A stretch of 64,000 nt of DNA, from contig NZ_CP162005.1 of NCBI RefSeq assembly GCF_040822065.1, positions 1,984,001-2,048,000 on the forward strand, written 5' to 3'. The position numbers and the translations under genes are program-made. Under the pieces are notes generated by a model that searched no databases, was not told the origin of the DNA, and worked only from the letters and a program-made list of their open reading frames with translations. Below, piece after piece: positions 35,774 to 45,508 of the stretch; position 1 is the first letter of the stretch, and each line of letters starts with the position of its first letter. This DNA is from Pedobacter sp. WC2423 (GTDB lineage: Bacteria; Bacteroidota; Bacteroidia; Sphingobacteriales; Sphingobacteriaceae).

Positions 35774-38227
35774 TTATACTCCGGCCATATGGCCTGTTAA
35801 CGCTACATCTTTACTTTCCGGGAATTTTTCCCAATACCACTCGCGATAGCAAAAAGTTAAGTTTGCATCTTTAGTGGGCATCTTTATAATACGCTGGAAT
35901 TTGAAACCTAACCTGGTTACAAAAATGTGCATGGCCCTGGACTCCACAGCCGCCTCACCAATACATTTTCCGACAACCGGATTCATAAATACCAGGTCCA
36001 TGATCATCTGTCCGATACAGAAACTGTATTTTTTATTCTTATCGGTCGGCGCAATTAATAGATGTGCTCCATAATCTGTAGCCAAAGCTTCATAATAAGC
36101 CCCTACGGTATCACGCATTGGCCAGTAAGGTTCGATGGTGAAAGTTGGTTCGCCATTAATTTCTCCGATTATGCTATGGGAATGATCACTTGGGAGCAAG
36201 GTGCGGTAAAAAGTTTCCAGATCCTTGATTGGCCCGTCCATTTTCCAGATTGGTTTGGCATGTTCCTGGTTAAACCAGTCATGCACCATCTCCAGATCTC
36301 TGTCTATGTCAAACGAACGCAGCGAGATGGTGATGTCTTCCTTAGGGAAATATCTGCTGTAAATGACCTCATCAATTTTCGGTTTGATCAGGTTATCACA
36401 GAAAAAATACTTGTTCAATGGATTAGGATAGGCTCTGTAAATAGCCGGATTATCAATCGGGGCACTCGCTTCATCTATATTAATCAGATTGGTCAGCAGG
36501 TTACCTTTCACTTCCCAGCTTCTGCTGTTAATCACATAATCAACAAAACCAGTGGTATCTGATTCTTCAAATTGCTTGAATTCAAGATAAATCAAGTCAA
36601 TCAGTGTTCTTTCATCTGCCAGATCGTTACAACCCAGCGCATTCACGATACCCAGCAGATTATTAATCAGCAGGTAATATGTTAATTTTGGAAAGATTAA
36701 AGCTTCTGGTACAATAGATCCGCTTTCCTGAGCTAAATCCGGCAGATAACTTAATAATTCTGCTGCTTTACCTGCTCTGAAAAAGAAGCCCTGGTTATCT
36801 CTGAAATAAAGTTTAGCCGGAAAACCCTGACTATCCAGCTCCACCATTACATTTTGCTGATGAAATTCAAAAGCCATTCCATATTTATTCAGAATCCCGA
36901 TAACCGGCCCCGCACAGATATGCAGATATTGCTTGAACCAGTTGATCGCTACCTGATCAACTGGTTTATTTTTAAGCTTTGCTGCATGCTGAATAACATT
37001 TACTATTCTTGGTTTTTCACCCAATAGACTATCCTGACATAATGCAGCCAGTAAAGTCACATTTTTATCCCCGGCTTCACCTTTAAATACATTGTGACGG
37101 ATGCTGGTGTTGAAGCCATCGATAAATTTGCCCTGATATTGTACAGAGAAAAAAGCAGGATCAGTTACAAATTCAATCTCCGGGAACTCTTTTTTCAAGG
37201 TTTTACCCAGCTCTGTTTTTAATAAACGGCTTACATCATATCCGCGGTGCAGTTCCCGGGTTAAGTTTACACGCTCAGAATTGGTAATTTTCACATGCAG
37301 TGAGAATTTATACATCCAGTCACTTTCGCGGTTATAGACTGTGCGCACAGAAGAAGTTGGTGTATATAGAGCACCCCAGCTACCGAGGCTATATAACAAG
37401 CCCTCTTTTTCCATTGCTTTGACTTCGGATTGGGTTAGCAGATATGCCGCCTCCCAGGGATGCATTGGCAATACTTTCCAGTCCGGGTGCTGAGCGATCA
37501 ATGACTTTACCTGATGATCTGCCGGAACTGCATTTAATAATTCTGTCTTAAAAGTATCAGTAATATCAAATCCTTCTGCATTTTTCTCTGTCACCTGACC
37601 GGGAGCTATCAAAAAATAAGCTAACTGGAATTCACCAGCAGTTTCAGGCGAGTATTTCAATAACTCCTGCTCGTTTTTAAAACCCATTCTGCCTTTGGTA
37701 AGCGGATGTGAGTTATGTCCGAGTGCTAAGGATTGCTCTGTTTCAATAAAGTTCATTTTTACCCTGTTGACCAGTTTCCCGGTACGGTTGAAATATTCCT
37801 GGTACTTCGTTAAGTTCTCTATACTGTTTAATAAGCGGGATTTCACCAGCTCAGCATTGATTTCCGGAAACTCTGCACTTGCGAATAAGATAACCAGTTC
37901 CATAAAGCGCAAGGCATCTACAGGTTTGATTTCATCGGTAGCCAGCTCACGGGAGATCACAGGAAAGTGAAATACATGTCTTCCGCTTTCTGCATAGTGT
38001 TTCAAAGGGGCAAATACTTCAAATCCAAACTCAGAAAAATCGAAACGTAAGTGCAATTGATGTCCTGTCAGTTTCAGATAGTCAGCCAGGGGCTGATCAT
38101 ATCTGGGAATTCCCTGGTAACGGCTCCAATTACTAAACTCCCTGCAATAGCTGTTTAAAAGCGAATTGAAATTAATTTCTCCAGAATTCTGTTGTAGTTT
38201 TATTAAACTGTAGGTATTCGTTTCCAT
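35774..38227 (-). CDS. Fused NIS synthetase and siderophore N-acyltransferase
   Basis: About 817 residues from ATG 38227 (METNTYSLIKLQQNSG); a longer frame to 38332 is less likely. Residues about 60-600 are an IucA/IucC synthetase (HPLTKGRMGFKNEQELLKYS, MHPWEAAYLLTQSE, HQQNVMVELD). Residues about 632-817 are an AlcB/IucB-type acyltransferase (SLRSFDIDRDLEMVHDWFNQ; GEPTFTIEPYWPMRD; FCIGQMIMDLVF). The C-terminal part would acylate the hydroxylamine with succinyl or acetyl-CoA. The start overlaps the decarboxylase end by 56 bp, implying coupled translation. Comparable fusions are known from bisucaberin-type clusters of marine Bacteroidetes. Confidence 0.88.
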   Translation of the reverse strand: METNTYSLIKLQQNSGEINFNSLLNSYCREFSNWSRYQGIPRYDQPLADYLKLTGHQLHLRFDFSEFGFEVFAPLKHYAESGRHVFHFPVISRELATDEIKPVDALRFMELVILFASAEFPEINAELVKSRLLNSIENLTKYQEYFNRTGKLVNRVKMNFIETEQSLALGHNSHPLTKGRMGFKNEQELLKYSPETAGEFQLAYFLIAPGQVTEKNAEGFDITDTFKTELLNAVPADHQVKSLIAQHPDWKVLPMHPWEAAYLLTQSEVKAMEKEGLLYSLGSWGALYTPTSSVRTVYNRESDWMYKFSLHVKITNSERVNLTRELHRGYDVSRLLKTELGKTLKKEFPEIEFVTDPAFFSVQYQGKFIDGFNTSIRHNVFKGEAGDKNVTLLAALCQDSLLGEKPRIVNVIQHAAKLKNKPVDQVAINWFKQYLHICAGPVIGILNKYGMAFEFHQQNVMVELDSQGFPAKLYFRDNQGFFFRAGKAAELLSYLPDLAQESGSIVPEALIFPKLTYYLLINNLLGIVNALGCNDLADERTLIDLIYLEFKQFEESDTTGFVDYVINSRSWEVKGNLLTNLINIDEASAPIDNPAIYRAYPNPLNKYFFCDNLIKPKIDEVIYSRYFPKEDITISLRSFDIDRDLEMVHDWFNQEHAKPIWKMDGPIKDLETFYRTLLPSDHSHSIIGEINGEPTFTIEPYWPMRDTVGAYYEALATDYGAHLLIAPTDKNKKYSFCIGQMIMDLVFMNPVVGKCIGEAAVESRAMHIFVTRLGFKFQRIIKMPTKDANLTFCYREWYWEKFPESKDVALTGHMAGV

Positions 38228-39713
38228 GTTGTTTGATGATGTTGAAGATGTTTTTAACGTGGTCAATTGTAGTGAGCGGGTTAAGTAATGTAAATTTGAG
38301 ATAGAATTGTTTATTGATTTTAGTGCCTGCAACGAGCGCTTCTCCGCCGTTGAACATACTTTTTTTGATAAACTGGTTCATTGCGCAAAGATCTGCTTGT
38401 CCGTCCCTGGGGTTGTAACGGAAAACCAGTGCACTGATATCAGATTCATTCATCAGTTCAAATGACGGATCTGCCTGCAGCATAGCAGCAATTTGAGCAG
38501 CGGTATGAATGATCGTCTCAAAGTAACCGCCCAGTTTTTCTTTCCCCATCATTCTCAGTGTAAACCAAAGTTTTAAAGCATCAAAACGGCGGGTAGTCTG
38601 AATAGATTTATTGACCTGATTGGGTAAACCATCATGGTCATGATCTTTAGGGTTCAGATAATCTGCATGGTGGGTGATCAGACCGAAAAATTTCTTGTCT
38701 TTAATCAAAAATGCCCCGCTGCTTACAGGCTGAAAGAATGATTTGTGATAATCTACTGTTACTGAATGTGCCAGTTCGATTCCATTGATCAGCTTGCGGG
38801 ATTTACTGGCTAACAGTAAACCACAGCCATAGGCAGCATCTACATGGAACCATAAGTCATATTTAGTGCTTAAACGGCCTATTTCTTGCAAAGGATCAAT
38901 ATTCCCGAAATCGGTCGTTCCTGCGGTACCTACAATCGCAATCGGAATATTCCCCAATGCAATTTCCTGTTGAATTGCGTCTTCCAGCAGCACAGAGTTC
39001 ATTCTGAAGCTACGGTCAGTTTTAATTTTTACAACGGCTTTTTCACCCAATCCCAATAAAGAAGCATTTTTCTGGATGCTGAAGTGGGCCATCTCTGAAA
39101 CAAATATTCTGAAACGTGAAGCTTCAGCTGGCAAACCGTCTTGTTTAATATTGTGGTTCAGAAGTTTAAAGGCATAATGATCCCTGGCCAGCAGCAGGCC
39201 CATCAGGTTACTTTGAGTACCACCACTGGTAAAAATCCCATCCGACAGTTCGCCGAAACCAATTTCCTTACAAGTCCATTCAATCAGTTTTTGCTCCATT
39301 AAAGTTCCGCCAGCACTCTGATCCCAGGTATCTAATGAGGAATTGATAGAAGAGATCATAACTTCTGCCGCAATTGCAGGAATAACCAGCGGGCAATTTA
39401 AATGCGCAATATATTCCGGATGATGAAAGGCTACAGCGTGGTTGGTGTATAAATTCTCTACCTCATCCAAAAGGCTATCATAGTCTGGTAAGGGCTTATC
39501 AAAATCCACTTTTGCAAATAATGGCCGTAATTCTGCCGGGGTCACCCCACTGAATGGTTTTTTATTATTATCCAGAAAGCGTTTTACAGCAAGGCTTACT
39601 TTGCCAATGGCATCTAAATATTCATCTTGATTGTCGTGATGGAAAATATCCTTTTGAGGATGATTTTCAAATAATGTAGTTAACTGTTCTTCTTGTAGGT
39701 TGATTGATAGCAT
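38172..39713 (-). CDS. PLP-dependent amino acid decarboxylase (DesA/Ddc-like)
   Basis: 513 residues, group II fold. Markers: GIFTSGGTQSNLMGLLLARD, AGTTDFGNIDPLQEIG, WFHVDAAYGCGLLLASK and the PLP lysine K324 in TVDYHKSFFQPVSSGAF. As first gene of a siderophore operon with a monooxygenase, acyltransferase and NIS synthetases, it most likely makes cadaverine from lysine or putrescine from ornithine, as DesA does. A 2,4-diaminobutyrate or glutamate decarboxylase role is less consistent with the neighbours. Confidence 0.9.
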   Translation of the reverse strand: MLSINLQEEQLTTLFENHPQKDIFHHDNQDEYLDAIGKVSLAVKRFLDNNKKPFSGVTPAELRPLFAKVDFDKPLPDYDSLLDEVENLYTNHAVAFHHPEYIAHLNCPLVIPAIAAEVMISSINSSLDTWDQSAGGTLMEQKLIEWTCKEIGFGELSDGIFTSGGTQSNLMGLLLARDHYAFKLLNHNIKQDGLPAEASRFRIFVSEMAHFSIQKNASLLGLGEKAVVKIKTDRSFRMNSVLLEDAIQQEIALGNIPIAIVGTAGTTDFGNIDPLQEIGRLSTKYDLWFHVDAAYGCGLLLASKSRKLINGIELAHSVTVDYHKSFFQPVSSGAFLIKDKKFFGLITHHADYLNPKDHDHDGLPNQVNKSIQTTRRFDALKLWFTLRMMGKEKLGGYFETIIHTAAQIAAMLQADPSFELMNESDISALVFRYNPRDGQADLCAMNQFIKKSMFNGGEALVAGTKINKQFYLKFTLLNPLTTIDHVKNIFNIIKQHGNEYLQFNKTTTEFWRN

Positions 39714-39897
39714 ATCGGTCTTAGTTATTCACGGTTTTATGTATAATAGGGTTATTAATAAGCGTGTTTATTATCCTGTACAAAAATGAAGTCCGATGCG
39801 CATTTAAGTTATCGGAAAGGGTACCAATAAGAGCGAAAACAAGGTTAAAAATCCTCTTCTTCATTACAGTTTAAATTTCTCTGCTAAGTAAGATTTT

Positions 39898-39938
39898 ATT
39901 TAGAACAATTACAAATTATATTTAGACTAATTACCGAT
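39898..39938. promoter_or_regulatory. Two imperfect iron-box-like repeats upstream of siderophore operon
   Basis: ATTTAGA-N5-TACAAAT (39898-39916) and ATTTAGA-N5-TACCGAT (39920-39938) stand 22 bp apart. The left half-site resembles ATTTGGA in the symmetric box at 41224-41242 (ATTTGGA-N5-TCCAAAT). The surrounding 39714-40070 is a 357-bp AT-rich gap without a gene and must hold the operon promoter. Binding by Fur or DtxR-type repressor is an inference. Confidence 0.4.
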
Positions 39939-40070
39939 AATAATGCAATTAACTGATTTACAGCTATATTTTAATGTTATTATTTCTAATAATTAAGCTA
40001 ATATTTTTTTAACATAGGTCTTCCATGCTGCGGATTCGCTGCTAAACCGATAAAATAAAAAGAAATATTT

Positions 40071-41186
40071 TTAACTTTTACTTGCGAGTGCTTTTCGCTT
40101 GTCTTTTCGCTTACCTCTCCAGAAAAGGAAGCCTGTTAAGGGTAAACTGGCACAGATTAAACTGGACATAAAGGCAATGATTTTACCTGTTGTACCTAGT
40201 ATTTGTCCGGTGTGCAGATCATAAGACATTTCATTTAATTTGAGCCCGCTGCTTTTATCACAGTGTGCCAGTTCTTTAACTAAAGCACCAGTGTTGGCAT
40301 TGAAGTAATACCGGTCACTTTTATAATAAAACAGTGCTTTCTCATAAACAGTGATGTCCAGTACTGCAGAGCCTTTTGCGAGTGGAGCAATCAGAAACAT
40401 GTCTGAATGCGGTGATCTTTTTACACTTTGCAAAAAGGTAACATCCAGAAGCTGGTTTGAATCGAGTAGTTTAACCGGCTTAACTACCGGAATTTTTTCC
40501 TCCAAAGCATAAGTACTGCCTAAATTAACGGTATTCTTCACCCCTGTTTTCAACCAGTCGTAACTGATTGACAAGCCTGTAAAAGCAAGAATAAAAGCAA
40601 TTACGCAAGTATAAATTCCTAAAACACTATGAAGATCGTAATTTACGCGACGCCATCTCCCATTAAATTTAATGGTTAAAGACCTTTTAACTTGTGTTTT
40701 TCGTTTAGGCCACCAGATGATCACTCCGGTAATCAGCATCACCAAAAATATAAATACGGATACCCCAACAACCATTTTCCCGATTGGTCCCGGCAAAAGC
40801 AGATAGATATGGATAAACTGTACAATAGTGAAAAAATCTTTGCGCAGATTTTGATCATGCAGCACTCTACCTGAATATGGATTGATATGAACGGTATAGA
40901 ACTGCCCTTTCCCTGTTAAGAAAATTACTGCTGCTCTGTCTTTACTGACATAAACGATTCTGCCTGTCTGAAGCTCAGGATGAACTTCTTTTGCGATTGC
41001 ACTGAGTTTTGAGGGCAAAAGTACTGGCTTATTTTGTACTTCGATTTTACGCCAGGGTTCTGTCGCATCTCTTATTTCATCTTGAAAGGCGTACAAACAA
41101 CCTGTTATACTCACAATAAACACCACTAATCCAGAGGTTAAGCCCAACCATCTGTGTGCAAGACGCATTATTTTCTTCAAGTTCAT
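40071..41186 (-). CDS. PepSY-associated TM-helix protein (siderophore-linked reductase-type)
   Basis: About 371 residues from ATG 41186 (MNLKKIMRLAHRWLGLTSGL); the upstream frame to 41222 would swallow the promoter. The family signature is the first TM with HRWLGLTSGLVVFIVSITGC, a PepSY-like periplasmic domain, then IWWPKRK after TM2, the YDLHSVLGIYTCVIAFILAF third TM and MSYDLHTGQILGTTGKII before the last TM. Such proteins sit beside TonB siderophore receptors and are thought to help ferric reduction or release. It is divergent from the receptor gene. Confidence 0.88.
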   Translation of the reverse strand: MNLKKIMRLAHRWLGLTSGLVVFIVSITGCLYAFQDEIRDATEPWRKIEVQNKPVLLPSKLSAIAKEVHPELQTGRIVYVSKDRAAVIFLTGKGQFYTVHINPYSGRVLHDQNLRKDFFTIVQFIHIYLLLPGPIGKMVVGVSVFIFLVMLITGVIIWWPKRKTQVKRSLTIKFNGRWRRVNYDLHSVLGIYTCVIAFILAFTGLSISYDWLKTGVKNTVNLGSTYALEEKIPVVKPVKLLDSNQLLDVTFLQSVKRSPHSDMFLIAPLAKGSAVLDITVYEKALFYYKSDRYYFNANTGALVKELAHCDKSSGLKLNEMSYDLHTGQILGTTGKIIAFMSSLICASLPLTGFLFWRGKRKDKRKALASKS

Positions 41187-41200
41187 TCTTAATATTTGAT

Positions 41201-41256
41201 CAAAAATATAAAAATAAAGCATTATTTGGAATTAATCCAAATAAATCATTGCTTTG
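41201..41256. promoter_or_regulatory. Divergent promoter with symmetric Fur-like box
   Basis: ATTTGGA-N5-TCCAAAT (41224-41242) is a perfect 7-bp-arm dyad located between the PepSY and receptor genes. On the minus strand TATTTTTG (41208-41201) fits the -7 consensus for PepSY. On the plus strand TTGCTTTG (41249-41256) is a near match for the receptor. One repressor dimer on the box would cover both -33 regions. Confidence 0.6.
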
Positions 41257-41283
41257 CGGTGTAAAAATCAAAAACGCAAACAC

Positions 41284-43716
41284 ATGAGAAAAAATCTACA
41301 TTTAATTTTAATACTGATGATTGCTTTTACAGTTGGCGCCAATGCGCAGACTGTAAGCGGAATTATCAGTAATAGTACCGAACCGCTTAGCGGTGCAAAT
41401 ATCAAAATTGAAGGCAAAAACCTGGAAACCAGTACTGACAAGGAAGGACATTTTGAATTAAAACTTGAACCAGGTACTTATCATCTTGTGGTAAGTTATA
41501 TTGGTTATAATCAAACCGTTAGAAAAATTACTTTAGTTAAAGATCAGCAGTTGAAATTGGAAATGGCAATGGATCCTTTGAATACCATGGACGAAGTTGT
41601 CGTGGTTTCTTCGCGCAAACCGAGTAAGGTTAGTGAAATTCCAGGAACAGTCTGGATCATTGACAATCAGCGTTTACAGGAACAAATTAAAGGTGGCGTC
41701 AGCTTAAAAGAGGCTTTAGCCAGATTGATTCCTGGTTTGGATGCCGGCCCTGAAGGCCGTACCAACTTCGGTCAGAACTTAAGAGGCAGAAATGTACTGG
41801 TCATGATTGACGGGGTTTCTTTAAACAGTACCAGATCGGTGAGCAGACAGTTTGATTCGGTTGATCCTTTTAATATTGACCGTATTGAAGTACTTTCCGG
41901 AGCCAGCTCAATTTATGGTGGCGGTGCAACTGGCGGGATTATCAATATTATCACTAAAAAAGGACAAGCCGGACCTCCTGCTTTTACAACCGAAGCTGGT
42001 ATCCGCAGTGGTTTAAAACAAAATGCAGATCATGACGTGCGTTTTGCGCAGTCTGTTTCGGGTGGCAGTGATAACTTTAAAGGAAGAATAGGCATTGCTT
42101 ATCAGAAAAACAATGCTGCCTTTGATGCGAATAATAAACAGATTTTCACGGACATTACACAAACGGATTTACAGTACAACCAGTCTTTTGATATTTTTGC
42201 GAATACAGAATTCAAGTTGACTGCTAAACAAACTTTAAAAGTAAACGCTCAGTATTACAATTCTGGTTATGTTGGTAATAGAGATCTTTTTCTGGGTGCC
42301 AATTATGCAGGTTTACTAGCTAAACCTGAACTTTTAGAAATGAGAAATGGTTTTTCATCGTCTGTAAAACCACAAACATCACGTGCTTCGGTCAACGTTG
42401 ATTACCATGCTGCTGATATTTTAGGTGGTCAGGATTTATATATTCAGGGATCAAGCAGAAATGAAAAATTCAGCTTTCACCCTTTTCCTGGTCAGGTAAT
42501 TAATCCGGCAATACCAGGCGGCCGTCTTATTTACTCAGGATCTACGGTTCAAACGACCAGGTATAGTGCAGTGAAATTAGTATTGGCTAAACAATGGTCA
42601 GCTTTCAATTTAACTTATGGTGTTGACGGTGATAATGAAAACTTTATTGGCAATCAAACTGTATTTGACAGAGCAGTTGCGGCTTCAAGCGGTGGAATGA
42701 TTAACAATGGAATTGCAACGGTACGCCGTTATCCTGGTGTTGATATCAATAGTCTTTCTGGTTTTATGCAGGCACAATGGAATGTAACAGGCAAACTGAG
42801 TTTATCAGGTGGTGTGAGACAACAAAGGATGTATGTAAAAGTAGCTGATTTCGTTGGAATTAATGCGCAGGTGCCTATTATTTTTGGTTTAGGTAAAACA
42901 GCTGCTACTATTGCTGGTGGTAAAAGTAACTATGACGTGAACTTGTTAAATGGTGGTTTAGTATACAAAATCTCTGCGCCTGAGCAGGTTTGGGTTAACT
43001 TTGCACAAGGTTTTAACCTGGCTGATCCGGCTAAATATTATGGCCAGGGTACTTATGCGCTGAATGGTGCAAACTGGGATTTAGTGAAAGGAAGCAGCGT
43101 AACTACTTCTCCGCTCACAGGATTAAAAACCAACCAGTTAGAAACAGGATGGCGTCACCGTGGTCAGGTACTGAATGCACAGGTTGCTGCTTTTTATTCA
43201 TGGTCTGATAAAGACATGAAAACAAATACAGCTAACTTTGCCGTTGAAGTAATTGATCGCAAGCAACGTAATTTCGGTGCTGAAGCTTCTATTTCAGCTA
43301 CTTTACCTGGTGGCTTTGAAATTGGTGGAAATGGTTTATACATCAAGTCTCAGTTCAAAGCGGATGATTCCTGGAAATCACAGGATATCAGTAATGCAAG
43401 TCCTTCAAAAGCAACTGCTTTTATTGGATGGAGCAATAAGTCTATCGGATTCAAAGCACAGGGTTTCCGCTCTTTCGATTTGAAAGACAATGTGAACAAC
43501 GAATTGAAAGGATATACAACAGTAGATTTGTTAGGTCATGTTAAATTACCTCTTGGAACGTTATCATTTGGTGTACAAAACTTATTAAATAAAGAGTATC
43601 AAACTATCTGGAGCAAACGTGCTCAGGTTCTTTACAGCACGCTGGGAGTTCCTCAAACTTATTATTACTTAGGCAGAGGCCGTACTTACAATGTAAGTTA
43701 TACGATAAATTATTAG
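41284..43716 (+). CDS. TonB-dependent siderophore receptor
   Basis: About 810 residues from ATG 41284 (MRKNLHLILILMIAFTVGAN); a TTG at 41254 is in frame but overlaps the promoter. Signal peptide cleaves at NAQ. Residues about 20-95 are a carboxypeptidase-regulatory-like domain (GANIKIEGKNLETSTDKEGH). MDEVVVVSS begins the plug, which includes GRNVLVMIDGVSLN and YGGGATGGIINIITKKG. The rest is a 22-strand barrel ending NVSYTINY. It should import the hydroxamate siderophore made by the neighbouring operon. Confidence 0.92.
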   Translation: MRKNLHLILILMIAFTVGANAQTVSGIISNSTEPLSGANIKIEGKNLETSTDKEGHFELKLEPGTYHLVVSYIGYNQTVRKITLVKDQQLKLEMAMDPLNTMDEVVVVSSRKPSKVSEIPGTVWIIDNQRLQEQIKGGVSLKEALARLIPGLDAGPEGRTNFGQNLRGRNVLVMIDGVSLNSTRSVSRQFDSVDPFNIDRIEVLSGASSIYGGGATGGIINIITKKGQAGPPAFTTEAGIRSGLKQNADHDVRFAQSVSGGSDNFKGRIGIAYQKNNAAFDANNKQIFTDITQTDLQYNQSFDIFANTEFKLTAKQTLKVNAQYYNSGYVGNRDLFLGANYAGLLAKPELLEMRNGFSSSVKPQTSRASVNVDYHAADILGGQDLYIQGSSRNEKFSFHPFPGQVINPAIPGGRLIYSGSTVQTTRYSAVKLVLAKQWSAFNLTYGVDGDNENFIGNQTVFDRAVAASSGGMINNGIATVRRYPGVDINSLSGFMQAQWNVTGKLSLSGGVRQQRMYVKVADFVGINAQVPIIFGLGKTAATIAGGKSNYDVNLLNGGLVYKISAPEQVWVNFAQGFNLADPAKYYGQGTYALNGANWDLVKGSSVTTSPLTGLKTNQLETGWRHRGQVLNAQVAAFYSWSDKDMKTNTANFAVEVIDRKQRNFGAEASISATLPGGFEIGGNGLYIKSQFKADDSWKSQDISNASPSKATAFIGWSNKSIGFKAQGFRSFDLKDNVNNELKGYTTVDLLGHVKLPLGTLSFGVQNLLNKEYQTIWSKRAQVLYSTLGVPQTYYYLGRGRTYNVSYTINY

Positions 43717-43744
43717 CAGGCACTAATCTTATCAAATTTGAAGG

Positions 43745-43774
43745 CGGACATCCATTTGGGTGTCCGTCTTTTTT
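43745..43774 (+). terminator. Terminator of TonB receptor gene
   Basis: Stem CGGACATCC (43745-43753) and GGGTGTCCG (43758-43766), with one G-U pair and an ATTT loop, is followed by TCTTTTTT. It lies 29 bp after the receptor stop. Confidence 0.8.
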
Positions 43775-43838
43775 ATTAGTCAGCTATATTATTATACAGG
43801 AAATATCGTTGATGATGGCAGACCCCTAAATAACGAAA

Positions 43839-44261
43839 ATGAAATTTTATCAGCATGCTATCCTTCTCAGAGAAAGAAAAAGAGGTTTTCACCTGATTAC
43901 TTCTGATATTCTTCAGGCATTTCCAGAAATAACTACACTAAAAACGGGCATTTGCCAGGTTTTTATTCAACACACTTCTGCTTCGCTGACCATTAATGAA
44001 AATGCTGACCCTACGGTCCGCCATGATTTCGAAATATTTTTCAATAAAGCGGTTCCGGAGAATGATCCTGATTATCTGCATGACGAGGAGGGTTCGGATG
44101 ATATGCCAGCTCACCTGAAAACAGCTTTGCTGGATACCTCTTTGATGATTCCAATTCGTAATGGTCGTTTAGCGCTGGGTACATGGCAGGGAATTTACCT
44201 GTGTGAACACCGTAATTACGGGGGCTCAAGGGCCATCATGTTAACTGCCTGGGGAGAATGA
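43839..44261 (+). CDS. YjbQ/UPF0047 family protein
   Basis: 140 residues. Characteristic blocks: GICQVFIQHTSASLTINENA, then DPTVRHDFE, and HLKTALLD with PIRNGRLALGTWQGIYLCEH. The His/Asp/Glu set surrounds a metal-binding pocket in known structures. The family has weak thiamine-phosphate-synthase-like activity and possible promiscuous roles. It is a single gene, not part of the iron cluster. Confidence 0.9.
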   Translation: MKFYQHAILLRERKRGFHLITSDILQAFPEITTLKTGICQVFIQHTSASLTINENADPTVRHDFEIFFNKAVPENDPDYLHDEEGSDDMPAHLKTALLDTSLMIPIRNGRLALGTWQGIYLCEHRNYGGSRAIMLTAWGE

Positions 44262-44376
44262 TGCAGGCAAAATACCAACGAATCATACAAGCTATTATGC
44301 ATTTGAATATATTTGAAGACCGAAATATAAAATCGGCTTACAAACAGGTATCCACCTCTCCAATCAAATTATTCAT

Positions 44377-45492
44377 ATGAAAAAAATAATTGCGGTAAAA
44401 TCAAAGAAAGAACTTAAAACATTTATTGATTTTCCTCATGAGCTTTATAAAAATGATCCGTATTATGTTCCGGAATTGTTTATTGCTCAAAAAGATTTGT
44501 TAACTACACACCCTTTTCATAAGCATTCTTCGCTACAAACTTTTTTATTGTATGATGGAGATCAGGTTACTGGTCGTATTGCCGCAATCCAGAATAATAA
44601 CCACAATATTGCAAATAATTCCAATGATGGTTTCTTTGGTTTTTTCGATTGTATCAATGATGCAGAGAGTGCGTCTTTATTATTTCAGGAAGCTGAAAAA
44701 TGGTTAAAAGCAAAAGGTCTGACTAAAATGGTTGGCCCTGTCAATTTTTCTACGAACGAACCTTGTGGTTTACTTATCCAGGGTTTTGATTCCCGTCCGG
44801 TAGTGATGATGCCTTATAATGCTTCTTATTATCCTGCACTGCTGGAACAAAATGGACTTGCAAAACAGGTAGATCTGATTGCCTGGAAGTGGGATGGGGA
44901 TGCTTATGATGACCGTTCTGTACAATTAATGGATAAATTGCAGTCCCGTTTATTACGAAGCAATATTACTATCCGTAAAATTAACATGAAAAAATTTAAG
45001 GAGGAAGCAGAAAACCTTCGCGAAGTATACAATAAAGCATGGGACAAAAACATGGGTTTTGTGCCGTTGAATGACGAAGAATATGATTACCAGGCCAAAG
45101 ATCTTAAGCTGATTTTAGATCCGGATTTTTGCCTGGTTGCTGAACAGGAAGGAAAGATTGTAGGTTTTGGCGTAGCTATTCCGGATATCAATGAAATCCT
45201 GATCAAAATTAAAAGAGGAAGGTTATTCCCTACTGGTATATTTAAACTGCTGCTGAACAAGAAAAAGGTATCCGGAATCAGGATCTTATTGCTGGGTGTA
45301 GTGGAAGGTTACCGTAAAATGGGAATTGAAGCTTGTTTATATGGCAATATTATTAAAGCTTATAAAGCTAAAGGATTAAAGTATGCAGAGGCATCATGGA
45401 CACTGGAGCACAATGATTTAGTGAATAATGCAATCCGTGCAATTAAAGGAGATCCGTATAAAAAATACAGGATTTACGAAAAAACAATTTAA
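44377..45492 (+). CDS. GNAT-like N-acyltransferase family protein
   Basis: 371 residues. Two GNAT-type halves can be seen: an N-terminal lobe with FLLYDGDQVTGRIAAIQNNN, FGFFDCINDAESA and GPVNFSTNEPCGLLIQGFD, and a C-terminal lobe with FCLVAEQEGKIVGFGVAIPD and LLLGVVEGYRKMGIEACLYG, the latter like the acyl-CoA pyrophosphate loop. It resembles widespread bacterial proteins of unknown substrate. The MscS gene starts 16 bp after its stop, so the two are probably co-transcribed. Confidence 0.75.
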   Translation: MKKIIAVKSKKELKTFIDFPHELYKNDPYYVPELFIAQKDLLTTHPFHKHSSLQTFLLYDGDQVTGRIAAIQNNNHNIANNSNDGFFGFFDCINDAESASLLFQEAEKWLKAKGLTKMVGPVNFSTNEPCGLLIQGFDSRPVVMMPYNASYYPALLEQNGLAKQVDLIAWKWDGDAYDDRSVQLMDKLQSRLLRSNITIRKINMKKFKEEAENLREVYNKAWDKNMGFVPLNDEEYDYQAKDLKLILDPDFCLVAEQEGKIVGFGVAIPDINEILIKIKRGRLFPTGIFKLLLNKKKVSGIRILLLGVVEGYRKMGIEACLYGNIIKAYKAKGLKYAEASWTLEHNDLVNNAIRAIKGDPYKKYRIYEKTI

Positions 45493-45508
45493 GGCCCAAG
45501 AGGTATAC

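Noticed and set aside
36062..36562. 166-codon plus-strand frame opposite the NIS-acyltransferase fusion
   Set aside because: Antisense shadow of a well-supported gene; no start context or recognisable domain.
41254..41283. TTG start extending the TonB receptor by ten residues
   Set aside because: Would place basic residues before the signal peptide and overlap the likely -7 box; ATG 41284 gives a normal signal peptide.
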